Shown here: positions 8,410 through 16,301 of the stretch, one piece after another
Layout: the number at the start of each line of letters is the position of its first letter
How positions within the stretch are numbered: the first letter of the stretch is position 1
From: Bacillus sp. S/N-304-OC-R1
GTDB lineage: Bacteria; Bacillota; Bacilli; Bacillales; Cytobacillaceae
Direction: 5' to 3'
Assembly (NCBI RefSeq): GCF_019749375.1
Contig: NZ_JACWFE010000025.1
Span: 1 to 64,000, forward strand
Length of the DNA stretch: 64,000 nt
Notes under the pieces: model-generated
Database searches by the model: none
What the model was told of the DNA's origin: nothing
What the model saw: only the letters and a program-made list of their open reading frames with translations
Position numbers and translations under genes: made by a program

Positions 8410-9464
8410 TGCGCCAATATAAAAATGTCCGGTTATTTAAAGACAAGGTTTCGTTTTTAGTTGATCAAAAGGCTTTATTCATTATTCTTATTCTTTTATG
8501 CGCTACTGCCGGGGTTTTCATTATTAGTACTGGAATCGGCGAAATGAAGATTAGTCCAATAAATGTTATAAAAGTATTCTTTGGCGGTGGCACAGAAATG
8601 GAGCAGCTAGTTGTTCAATCTTTTCGGCTGCCAAGAATCATTGTTTCATTAATGGTTGGGATTGGACTCGCGGTTGCAGGGGCAATCCTTCAAGGGATTA
8701 TCCGAAATCCGCTCGCCTCGCCTGATATTTTAGGAATTACAGGGGGAGCATCTGTTGCTGTTGTTGGATTTCTTGCTTTATTTAGTGATGAAAGCAATGC
8801 GTTGACCGTTAGTATTGATTGGCTGCCAGTTGCTGCATTTATCGGTGCAACAGCTGTTGCGTTTTTAGTATATTTATTAGCATGGAAGGACGGAGTTTCG
8901 CCAATCAGGCTTGTCTTAATCGGGATTGGTTTATACAGCCTAATGAAGGCATTAACGACTTTAATGATGCTGCTTGGCCCGATTTATCAGGCAAGCCAGG
9001 CGAATATTTGGATAACAGGAACTGTTTATGGATCAAACTGGAGCCACGTTTCGATCCTTGTTCCATGGATTCTATTTCTATGTGCGGCTGCATTTATTTT
9101 AGCCAGGAATGTGAATATTCAGGAGCTTGGAGATGACATCGCAACAAGTGTTGGCAGCCATGTTCAGAAGTATCGATTCCTTTTGCTGATGGTTAGCACA
9201 GCTTTAATTGGCGGATCGGTAGCCTTTGCTGGCGGGATTGGCTTTGTTGGGTTAATGGCGCCCCATATGGCAAGACGGCTTGTAGGTTCTTCTTTTGGTG
9301 CGCTGCTTCCGGCATCGGCATTGATTGGCGCTATATTAGTGATGGCTGCTGATTTAATTGGAAGGACGCTGTTTTCACCGCTTGAAATTCCAGCAGGAGT
9401 ATTCACAGCTAGTATCGGTGCACCATATTTTATCTATTTGCTCTATAAAACACGGAATTCATAG
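8409..9464 (+). CDS. Iron-siderophore ABC transporter permease (FecCD family), second subunit
   Basis: A 351-residue membrane protein homologous to the preceding permease. The RLPRIIVSLMVGIGLAVAG block lies at about residue 75, followed by ILQGIIRNPLASPDILGI, and GGIGFVGLMAPHMARRLVG is the ATPase-contact loop near the C-terminus. Two different permease subunits with one ATPase and a separate binding lipoprotein is the standard layout of Gram-positive ferric-siderophore importers. The start overlaps the stop of the upstream gene. Confidence 0.92.
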   Translation: MRQYKNVRLFKDKVSFLVDQKALFIILILLCATAGVFIISTGIGEMKISPINVIKVFFGGGTEMEQLVVQSFRLPRIIVSLMVGIGLAVAGAILQGIIRNPLASPDILGITGGASVAVVGFLALFSDESNALTVSIDWLPVAAFIGATAVAFLVYLLAWKDGVSPIRLVLIGIGLYSLMKALTTLMMLLGPIYQASQANIWITGTVYGSNWSHVSILVPWILFLCAAAFILARNVNIQELGDDIATSVGSHVQKYRFLLLMVSTALIGGSVAFAGGIGFVGLMAPHMARRLVGSSFGALLPASALIGAILVMAADLIGRTLFSPLEIPAGVFTASIGAPYFIYLLYKTRNS

Positions 9465-9492
9465 AAAGTAATGTATAAAGGAGGGAGCGAAA

Positions 9493-10344
9493 TTGGTGAA
9501 TGGGCAAGCAATTGTTACAGAAGGACTGACTTTATCCTATGGGGATTCCATTATTATCAATGAGCTTGACTTGAATATACCTAAAGGAGAAATTACTGTT
9601 TTTATCGGTGGGAATGGCTGCGGTAAATCAACCTTACTTAGATCAATCGCCCGCCTGCTAAAGCCCAAATCAGGTTCTATTTTACTGGAGGGTGAAGCGA
9701 TTGCAAAGCTGTCTACAAAGGAAGTAGCGAGAAAAATGGCGATACTTCCCCAATCTCCTGTGGCACCGGAGGGATTAACAGTCCTTCAGCTAGTAAAACA
9801 GGGCAGATATCCTTATCAAACATGGCTTAAGCAGTGGTCTGTAGAAGATGAGAAAAAAGTAAATGATGCCTTAATGGCAACCGGTCTTGAGTCATTAAAG
9901 GACCGCGCTGTTGACTCTCTTTCAGGAGGACAGCGTCAGCGTGCTTGGATTGCGATGACACTTGCACAAGATACGGATACGATATTACTAGATGAACCGA
10001 CCACATATTTAGATATGACTCACCAAATTGACATTCTCGATTTGCTGTTTGAGTTAAATGAGAAAGAGAAGAGAACGGTTGTCATGGTCCTGCATGATTT
10101 GAATTTAGCTTGCCGTTATGCTCATAATATTGTTGCGATTAAAGATCAAAAAATATATGCACAAGGGAAGCCGGAGAATGTGATTACTTGCAGCTTAGTG
10201 AAAAATGTGTTTGAGATGGACTGTGAAGTAACAACCGATCCATTGTTTGGCACACCTTTATGTATTCCATATGGCAAGGGCAGATACATATTTAAAAAGG
10301 ATGGGACTGGCAATGGTTCAATGGCTTTCAGAAGCACAGATTAA
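9493..10344 (+). CDS. yusV: Iron-siderophore ABC transporter ATPase
   Basis: A 283-residue ATPase with Walker A GGNGCGKST around residue 40, the Q-loop ILPQSP, signature LSGGQRQRAW around 143, Walker B TILLDEPT and the switch His in VLHDLN. It powers ferric-siderophore import through the two FecCD permeases. Length, sequence and the adjacent YusU gene fit YusV of B. subtilis, which from memory serves several siderophore systems. The start is TTG at 9493 after AGGAGGG; GTG at 9496 is equally possible. The 3' end overlaps the FhuF-like gene by about 30 bases. Confidence 0.92.
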   Translation: MVNGQAIVTEGLTLSYGDSIIINELDLNIPKGEITVFIGGNGCGKSTLLRSIARLLKPKSGSILLEGEAIAKLSTKEVARKMAILPQSPVAPEGLTVLQLVKQGRYPYQTWLKQWSVEDEKKVNDALMATGLESLKDRAVDSLSGGQRQRAWIAMTLAQDTDTILLDEPTTYLDMTHQIDILDLLFELNEKEKRTVVMVLHDLNLACRYAHNIVAIKDQKIYAQGKPENVITCSLVKNVFEMDCEVTTDPLFGTPLCIPYGKGRYIFKKDGTGNGSMAFRSTD

Positions 10345-11137
10345 TGAGCTCCGTTCCTATCGGTTTACGACTGAAAAGTCTAATTCTGCCTTGTCTATTT
10401 CATTGGAAATGCTGCTAAAAGAGCAGAATTTACGTGATTATTTAGATAAGCTTAGCCAACATATAGATGCGGCAAATGAGAAGGTAACGGCATCAATCTT
10501 TATCAAACGATATGCATTTTTGGCGGTTAATTATTTGTACGCGATGACCGTATGGAATAAGAAGCTCGATATCTCATTTGAAAATGTGACTTTGGAAACC
10601 GATGACCATGATGAATTATGGCTCCCAAGCTTTTATTTTAATGAGAAGAGTGCCGAAAAAGCTTATAATGAGGACAGGAATGCATGGCGGAAAAATTGCG
10701 TTAAAATGCTTTTTTCTGATCACCTTTTCCCGCTAATCAAAAATCTTTCCAGTGTTACTAAGGTATCCAAGCTCATTCTTTGGGAAAATATTGCTGTCTA
10801 TATTTATTGGCTATACGAAACGATATTAAGTAAAGAGAAGCTGCCAGAAGAGGTTATTCTTCGTGCAAAAGAAGACTTTCAATATTTAGTTTTTCAGGCC
10901 GACGGGTCATTATTTGGCTCCCTACATGATAACCCGTTAAAAAGATATTTTAATCAACATATTTATTTAGAAGAGTTTGAGAGAGAGGTCAGGCCTCGCA
11001 ATACATGCTGTTTATCTTATTTAACAAAAGCTAAAAAACGCTGTAATACCTGCCCGCATACTTGTGCAGCTTGTCCGCTAATAAATGAAATAACTAGACG
11101 GGAGGAAAAGACCCTTGAACCAAGAACTGAAGGATAA
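10313..11137 (+). CDS. FhuF-like siderophore-iron reductase, 2Fe-2S
   Basis: About 274 residues. The C-terminus has two adjacent cysteines, ten residues, then Cys-x-x-Cys (CC...CNTC), which is the 2Fe-2S signature of FhuF-family ferric-siderophore reductases. Two more Cys in HTCAAC follow. The N-terminal three quarters have no motif I recognise beyond overall family length. The enzyme would reduce Fe(III) to release iron from the imported siderophore in the cytoplasm, which fits its position directly after the importer ATPase. The frame is open from 10247, but ATG 10313 follows AAAGGATGGG at good spacing and shortens the overlap with the ATPase gene. Confidence 0.8.
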   Translation: MVQWLSEAQINELRSYRFTTEKSNSALSISLEMLLKEQNLRDYLDKLSQHIDAANEKVTASIFIKRYAFLAVNYLYAMTVWNKKLDISFENVTLETDDHDELWLPSFYFNEKSAEKAYNEDRNAWRKNCVKMLFSDHLFPLIKNLSSVTKVSKLILWENIAVYIYWLYETILSKEKLPEEVILRAKEDFQYLVFQADGSLFGSLHDNPLKRYFNQHIYLEEFEREVRPRNTCCLSYLTKAKKRCNTCPHTCAACPLINEITRREEKTLEPRTEG

Positions 11138-11360
11138 GCTTGATGGTTTACTAGAAAAATACACTGAGCTGCTTATTGGGGACTCCAGCAGCGAAATGAA
11201 AGAAAAAGTCCAAGCCTGGGTATTGTATTCTTTTATTGCAAAATCCATGCCACCATTAATAAAGCACTGGAATGACACATATCCAGATGCAAAAGATGAC
11301 ATGAAAGCTCTAATTGCCCAAATCAAGCAAATGAATGATGAACATAGAAGCAATAAATAA
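11115..11360 (+). CDS. yusU: YusU family protein (DUF2573)
   Basis: An 81-residue acidic, soluble, probably helical protein that uses a TTG start after GGGAGGA. The start lies 23 bases inside the 3' end of the FhuF-like gene, so it is the last cistron of the iron operon. Its small size and position next to the YusV-type ATPase match YusU of B. subtilis; no biochemical role is known to me. Confidence 0.8.
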   Translation: MNQELKDKLDGLLEKYTELLIGDSSSEMKEKVQAWVLYSFIAKSMPPLIKHWNDTYPDAKDDMKALIAQIKQMNDEHRSNK

Positions 11361-11400
11361 AGCCGTTTCTCTCGATGAGAACGGCTTTACTATTTTTATT
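11359..11400. terminator. Bidirectional terminator
   Basis: AAAGCCGTT pairs with AACGGCTTT, with an inner TCTC/GAGA stem, followed by a T-rich stretch. It separates the convergent yusU and yusN genes. Confidence 0.85.
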
Positions 11401-11725
11401 GATATGGCAATTGGTTCGTATATCCTTGAAACTGCTGGTAGCTTTGCTGCATTTTTTGCTGATCGGCGGCTTCTAGCTTGTACCAGCCTTTTCGAAACAT
11501 TAGATTATATAATTCACGCTGCTGGTTTTGAGTTTCTGTGAAAATGTTTAATACATCCTGATAAAGGGACTGATGACTCGCTTCATTTAAATAGGTGCAG
11601 TAGGAAGCAGTCATATATTTTTCCGTTGATAAAAGATCATTCGTAAAATCGCGCTCATTCATTTGCGGTGTTTTAGGAATTTGTGTCTCAGGATTTTGGA
11701 TTTTTTGGTTTGGATTTGGATTCAT
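11396..11725 (-). CDS. yusN: Spore coat protein, coat-F domain (YusN-like)
   Basis: A 109-residue protein. A Pro/Asn/Gln-rich N-terminus (to about residue 20) is followed by a helical coat-F type domain beginning NERDFTNDLLSTEKYMTASY and ending in a Gln/Tyr-rich tail. Coat-F proteins resemble ferritin-like four-helix bundles and are layered into the spore coat. It lies in the same direction as the next coat gene and yuzL, and the position near the fad cluster matches yusN. Sporulation-specific expression (sigma-K or sigma-E) is expected but no promoter was identified. Confidence 0.82.
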   Translation of the reverse strand: MNPNPNQKIQNPETQIPKTPQMNERDFTNDLLSTEKYMTASYCTYLNEASHQSLYQDVLNIFTETQNQQRELYNLMFRKGWYKLEAADQQKMQQSYQQFQGYTNQLPYQ

Positions 11726-11752
11726 TTTTTAAGGACCCCCATTCTATTGTTT

Positions 11753-12031
11753 TTATTGTAATCCGTTAAAGGACTGGCTTTGAGGATTCAAATGTGTCAG
11801 GATTTGTTCGTAATGGTGCTGATGCATTTGTCCGCAGTTTTCAAACGCTGCTTTTAGTTCTTGATCCTGACAGTGCTGAGCATAAAAATGCGCCTTTTTC
11901 ACAGCTAATAAATTCCAAGAAAGCATATCAGTAAGGTACATAGAGTCTTTCGTAGAGACAACCGCTGGGGGCTGTTGCATCATTCCTTGATTTTGCATGT
12001 TCATATTCATATTCATATTTTGCTGCTGCAT
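11753..12031 (-). CDS. Small coat-F-like spore protein with Met/Asn repeat
   Basis: A 92-residue protein. It begins with a low-complexity Met/Asn/Gln stretch (repeated NM dipeptides) followed by a helical domain STKDSMYLTDMLSWNLLAVK and His/Cys-rich helices (YAQHCQDQ, CGQMHQHHYEQI). This is the coat-F/YhcQ-like arrangement. It sits 27 bases upstream of yusN on the same strand. The domain resembles that of its neighbour, so the pair may derive from duplication; that is inference. Start follows GGAGGGATC. Confidence 0.75.
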   Translation of the reverse strand: MQQQNMNMNMNMQNQGMMQQPPAVVSTKDSMYLTDMLSWNLLAVKKAHFYAQHCQDQELKAAFENCGQMHQHHYEQILTHLNPQSQSFNGLQ

Positions 12032-12086
12032 GAATGATCCCTCCGTTATAAATATTCTGTTATGGAATTAGGATTTATCGATTATA

Positions 12087-12221
12087 TTAACTTTTTTTAT
12101 ACTGATTATTTTGGCTGTTCACTTTTCCGCCGCCATCTGCTTCAACGGTTGGACCGGCATTCCCCTTTACACTAGCTGCACTTACCCCTGCCTTTGAAGG
12201 GTTCTTTTTTCTTTTCGGCAT
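12087..12221 (-). CDS. yuzL: YuzL family small basic protein
   Basis: A 44-residue ORF with a perfect GGAGGTG site 7 bases before ATG. It begins MPKRKKNPSKAG, continues with VSAASVKGNAGPT and ends NNQYKKS. The basic N-terminus and small size recall minor small acid-soluble or spore-core proteins. I recognise it as YuzL-like from memory of the family. It is upstream of the two coat genes on the same strand. Confidence 0.75.
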   Translation of the reverse strand: MPKRKKNPSKAGVSAASVKGNAGPTVEADGGGKVNSQNNQYKKS

Positions 12222-12419
12222 CACTAATCACCTCCATTATGTAGCGTGCCCAATATCGATTTTTTCACTAGAAAAAAATGGCCGAAAGCATTTGTCATAA
12301 TTGTTTTGGGATTAGGGGGCTAAGAAATTTTTTTAAAAACACTATTCATGAACACGCAAGCTTGTGAATAAAATAAAAACATAGAGGTTGAAATTTTTCG
12401 TTAATCAGGGCAAAAAATA

Positions 12420-12448
12420 TTGCTTAAATATTTTAAATATTTTATAGT
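12420..12448 (+). promoter_or_regulatory. Sigma-A promoter of the fad operon
   Basis: TTGCTT at 12420-12425, 17 bases, TATAGT at 12443-12448. This is in the 317-base gap between yuzL and fadN; the rest of the gap holds the FadR-type operator and otherwise only AT-rich sequence. Confidence 0.7.
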
Positions 12449-12495
12449 TATAAATATAAAGACTCATTCAAGGGGAATTTTTTTTAGAATAAAAA

Positions 12496-12513
12496 TGAAT
12501 GAGTGTTCATTCA
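12496..12513. promoter_or_regulatory. FadR-type operator
   Basis: TGAATGAGTGTTCATTCA is a perfect 7-4-7 palindrome matching the Bacillus FadR consensus TGAATGA-N4-TCATTCA as I remember it. A further half-site TCATTCA lies at 12464-12470. Both are downstream of the promoter and upstream of fadN, so the long-chain-acyl-CoA-responsive repressor FadR would block elongation or initiation. Confidence 0.85.
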
Positions 12514-12538
12514 AAAAGTATAAAAGGGGGAAATTAAG

Positions 12539-14926
12539 TTGATCCAACAAATCAAAAAAGCGGCAGTTCTTGGTTCTGGCGTAATGGGCTCTGGGATTGC
12601 AACCCACTTAGCGAACATCGGAATCCCAACCTTATTGCTGGATATTGTACCTCGGGAATTAACTGAAGCAGAAAAAGTGAAGGGATTAACCCTTGAAGAT
12701 AAGGCAGTTCGGAATCGTATTAGCGAAACGGGACGGCAGAAGCTATTAAAGCAGAAGCCAGCACCGCTAACATCCAAAGCGAATTTGGCTTTAATAGAAG
12801 CAGGAAATTTCGATGATGACCTGGAGCGTCTAAAGGATGTAGATTGGGTCATTGAAGTCGTTGTCGAAAATCTAGACATTAAAAAACAAGTATTTGAAAA
12901 AGTAGATCGTTATCGAAAGCCTGGCAGTATTGTGAGTTCGAATACATCAGGAATTTCGGTTGAAGCGATGTCAGAAGGTCGCTCAGAAGATTTTAGGAAG
13001 CATTTCCTAGGCACTCACTTTTTTAACCCTCCGCGGTATTTGAAACTATTGGAAGTTATTCCAACGAAAAATACGGATCCTGAAGTTCTTGCTTTTATTA
13101 AAACTTTCGGCGAGGATGTGCTCGGCAAAGGTGTCGTTGAAGCGAAGGATACACCGAACTTTATTGCAAACCGGATCGGTACTTATGGTCTATTAGTGAC
13201 ATTACAGGAAATGCTTAAAGGCGGCTATAGTGTAGGCGAAGTTGACTCCATTACAGGTCCGTTAATTGGCAGACCAAAGAGCGCCACCTTCCGCACACTG
13301 GATGTTGTTGGATTAGATACATTTGTTCATGTAGCGAACAACGTCTTTGAGCAAGTGGAAGGCCAAGAAAAGAACATTTTTGCTGTGCCGGATTTTATGA
13401 AAGAAATGCTTAATAAAGGCTGGCTAGGGAGTAAATCCGGTCAAGGGTTTTTCTTAAAACAAGGAAAAGAAATTCTTGAATTGGACCCGCAAACACTTGA
13501 ATACGGGCCGCGCAAAAAGTTAAAAACGACAGCAACAGAATTAAGCAAGCAAGAAAAAGGCACGGCGGGCAAAATGAAAGCGCTTGTATATGCAGATGAT
13601 CGTGCTGGCCAATTACTATGGAATATATTAAGCCCAGCACTTATTTATTCTGCTCAATTACTCGGGACTATTGCTGATGATGTCGTAGCGATTGATCAAG
13701 CAATGAAATGGGGCTTTGGCTGGGAGCTAGGACCATTCCAAACTTGGGACGCAATTGGTGTAGAAAAATCCGTGAAGAAAATGGAGGAGTCTGGATTAAC
13801 AGTCCCTGCATGGGTAAAGAAAATGCTTGAAAAAGGCAACCAGTCTTTCTATAAGGAAGAGGAAAATGGAGACCTCTATTACTACCATAATGGCGAATAC
13901 AAACTTTTGGTAGAAAATCCAAAAGTAATTAATGTAAAAAGATTGAAAAAGAAAAATGGCGTGATTAAAAAGAATAGCGGAGCGAGTCTAATTGATTTAG
14001 GCGATGGTGTTGCATTGCTGGAATTCCATTCTAAGAGCAACGCGCTTGGCCTTGATATCATCCAAATGATTAACTTCTCAATCGACGAAGTAGAAAAGAA
14101 CTATAAAGGTCTTGTGATCGGAAATCAAGGTAAAAATTTCAGCGTTGGTGCTAACCTTGCCATGATTCTGATGGAAGCGCAAGATGATAATATTTTCGAG
14201 CTTGATATGGTTGTCCGTCACTTCCAGCAGGCGATGTTGAAAATTAAGTATTGCTCAAAGCCAGTTGTCGCTGCACCGTTCGGTATGACACTGGGCGGAG
14301 GGGCAGAGGTTTGTCTTCCAACCGCACATATTCAAGCGGCAAGTGAAACATATATGGGGCTTGTAGAAGTTGGAGTAGGACTGCTCCCCGGCGGTGGCGG
14401 AAATAAAGAGCTTTATATAAAGCATCTAAACAGCTTACCAAATGGAATAGAATTCGATCTTCAAAAAGTAGCCAACAAAGTATTTGAAACGATAGCAATG
14501 GCAAAGGTTTCGACTTCCGGGGAAGAAGCTCGTGAGAATAACTTCTTGAATAATGCAGATGGAATTAGTGTAAATGGCGATCATTTATTATATGACGCTA
14601 AACAGGTTGTCCTAGCGCTATACGAAAAAGGCTATAAACCGCCAATCCGCAAAAAAGTGCCAGTAGTTGGGGAAACAGGCTACGCCACTTTACTATTAGG
14701 CGCTCAGACGATGATGTATTCAGGTTATATTTCAGAGCATGATTTGAAAATTGCTAAGAAATTAGCTTATGTGATTGCTGGCGGGAAGGTGCCGTATGGA
14801 ACGGAAGTAGATGAACAATATCTACTAGATTTAGAGAGAGAGGCATTCTTAAGTCTGCTGCAAGAGCCAAAAACACTTCAGCGTATGCAGCACATGCTTC
14901 TAAAAGGGAAACCGTTACGTAATTAA
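12539..14926 (+). CDS. fadN: 3-hydroxyacyl-CoA dehydrogenase / enoyl-CoA hydratase
   Basis: A 795-residue bifunctional beta-oxidation enzyme. The N-terminus has the NAD-binding motif GSGVMGSGIATHLA (residues about 12-25), and the HFFNPPRYLKLLE block of 3-hydroxyacyl-CoA dehydrogenases lies around 160. A C-terminal enoyl-CoA hydratase-like domain spans about 490-700, with FGMTLGGGAEVCLP and LLPGGGG motifs. It hydrates enoyl-CoA and oxidises the 3-hydroxyacyl-CoA. Length and order fadN-fadA-fadE match B. subtilis. TTG is the start after AGGGGGAAA. Likely under FadR control. Confidence 0.95.
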   Translation: MIQQIKKAAVLGSGVMGSGIATHLANIGIPTLLLDIVPRELTEAEKVKGLTLEDKAVRNRISETGRQKLLKQKPAPLTSKANLALIEAGNFDDDLERLKDVDWVIEVVVENLDIKKQVFEKVDRYRKPGSIVSSNTSGISVEAMSEGRSEDFRKHFLGTHFFNPPRYLKLLEVIPTKNTDPEVLAFIKTFGEDVLGKGVVEAKDTPNFIANRIGTYGLLVTLQEMLKGGYSVGEVDSITGPLIGRPKSATFRTLDVVGLDTFVHVANNVFEQVEGQEKNIFAVPDFMKEMLNKGWLGSKSGQGFFLKQGKEILELDPQTLEYGPRKKLKTTATELSKQEKGTAGKMKALVYADDRAGQLLWNILSPALIYSAQLLGTIADDVVAIDQAMKWGFGWELGPFQTWDAIGVEKSVKKMEESGLTVPAWVKKMLEKGNQSFYKEEENGDLYYYHNGEYKLLVENPKVINVKRLKKKNGVIKKNSGASLIDLGDGVALLEFHSKSNALGLDIIQMINFSIDEVEKNYKGLVIGNQGKNFSVGANLAMILMEAQDDNIFELDMVVRHFQQAMLKIKYCSKPVVAAPFGMTLGGGAEVCLPTAHIQAASETYMGLVEVGVGLLPGGGGNKELYIKHLNSLPNGIEFDLQKVANKVFETIAMAKVSTSGEEARENNFLNNADGISVNGDHLLYDAKQVVLALYEKGYKPPIRKKVPVVGETGYATLLLGAQTMMYSGYISEHDLKIAKKLAYVIAGGKVPYGTEVDEQYLLDLEREAFLSLLQEPKTLQRMQHMLLKGKPLRN

Positions 14927-14987
14927 TTCTAAAATGGGAGTAATAGTGTCGTATTTTTAAAAGAGTGGGAGAAAGAGAGGGAATAAA

Positions 14988-16163
14988 ATGAGAGAAGCGG
15001 TTATCGTAACAGGAGCCCGCACACCGGTTGGTAAGGCAAAGAAAGGGACGCTTGCACATGTTAGACCGGATGATTTAGGTGCCCTTGTAGTACAGGAAAC
15101 ATTAAAGCGAGCAGGAAACTACGAAGGAAATATCGATGACTTAATAATCGGATGTGCAATGCCAGAAGCGGAGCAGGGACTTAATATGGCAAGGAATATC
15201 GGAGCACTGGCCGGATTGTCATATAGTGTTCCGGCGATTACTATTAATCGTTACTGCTCATCAGGTTTACAATCAATTGCTTATGCTGCTGAGAAAATTA
15301 TGATTGGTCATGCTGACACCATTATTGCAGGTGGTGCAGAGTCGATGAGTCTCGTTCCGATGATGGGGCATGTGACACGCCCAAATGCCAAATTAGCCGA
15401 AACAGCTCCCCAATATTATATGGGCATGGGCCATACAGCAGAAGAGGTGGCGAAAAAATATGGCATTTCCCGTGAAGAACAGGATGCCTTTGCGGTTCGA
15501 AGCCACCAAAAAGCGGCAAAAGCCATTGAAGAAGGAAAATTTGCTGATGAAATTGTACCAGTGGACGTTACTTTCCGCTTAGTAGGAAAAGACAATAAAT
15601 TGATCGAAAAAACAATCCAGTTCAGCCAGGATGAAGGAGTTCGTCCAGATTCAACAATTGAAACATTAGCTAAGCTTCGTCCAGCTTTCTCCATAACGGG
15701 CACAGTAACCGCTGGAAACTCTTCACAGACAAGTGATGGAGCAGCAGCGGTCATGGTGATGGACCGTGAAAAGGCTGAAAGCTCCGGCCTGAAGCCAATG
15801 GCAAAATTTAGATCATTCGCAGTTGGCGGAGTACCGCCAGAAATCATGGGAATCGGCCCGGTCGTCGCTATCCCAAAAGCGTTAAAGCTAGCAGGTCTTG
15901 AATTATCAGATATCGGATTATTCGAACTAAACGAAGCCTTTGCCTCTCAATCCATCCAAATCATTCGTGAGCTTGGACTTGATGAAGACAAGGTAAACGT
16001 CAACGGCGGTGCCATTGCACTCGGTCACCCGCTAGGCTGCACAGGCGCAAAACTAACCCTATCCCTCATTCACGAAATGAAGCGCCGTAACCAGCAATTC
16101 GGTGTAGTCACCATGTGCATCGGTGGAGGAATGGGCGCAGCTGGCGTATTTGAACTACTTTAG
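14988..16163 (+). CDS. fadA: Acetyl-CoA C-acyltransferase (thiolase)
   Basis: A 391-residue thiolase for the last step of beta-oxidation, releasing acetyl-CoA. The catalytic Cys is in [14 protein letters not shown] (about residue 88); [23 protein letters not shown] with the catalytic His, and [10 protein letters not shown] with the second Cys are all present. It lies 61 bases after fadN in the same transcript. The start follows GAGAGGG. Confidence 0.95.
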   Translation: MREAVIVTGARTPVGKAKKGTLAHVRPDDLGALVVQETLKRAGNYEGNIDDLIIGCAMPEAEQGLNMARNIGALAGLSYSVPAITINRYCSSGLQSIAYAAEKIMIGHADTIIAGGAESMSLVPMMGHVTRPNAKLAETAPQYYMGMGHTAEEVAKKYGISREEQDAFAVRSHQKAAKAIEEGKFADEIVPVDVTFRLVGKDNKLIEKTIQFSQDEGVRPDSTIETLAKLRPAFSITGTVTAGNSSQTSDGAAAVMVMDREKAESSGLKPMAKFRSFAVGGVPPEIMGIGPVVAIPKALKLAGLELSDIGLFELNEAFASQSIQIIRELGLDEDKVNVNGGAIALGHPLGCTGAKLTLSLIHEMKRRNQQFGVVTMCIGGGMGAAGVFELL

Positions 16164-16234
16164 GGTCAAGGAGTAGATTGAGAACAGCTTAAAAGAGTTC
16201 ATGGCGCCCTACGAATCAAATTCTACATCCTAAA

Positions 16235-16286
16235 GGTCACCATAAATAAAAATCAAGAAAGGTCACCATAAATAAAAATCAAGCGA
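16235..16286 (+). repeat. 26-bp tandem duplication upstream of fadE
   Basis: Two head-to-tail units beginning GGTCACCATAAATAAAAATC, the first at 16235-16260 and the second at 16261-16286, differing only in the last three bases. The second abuts the fadE ribosome binding site. Confidence 0.9.
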
Positions 16287-16301
16287 ATGGAGGAAAAAAA
16301 C

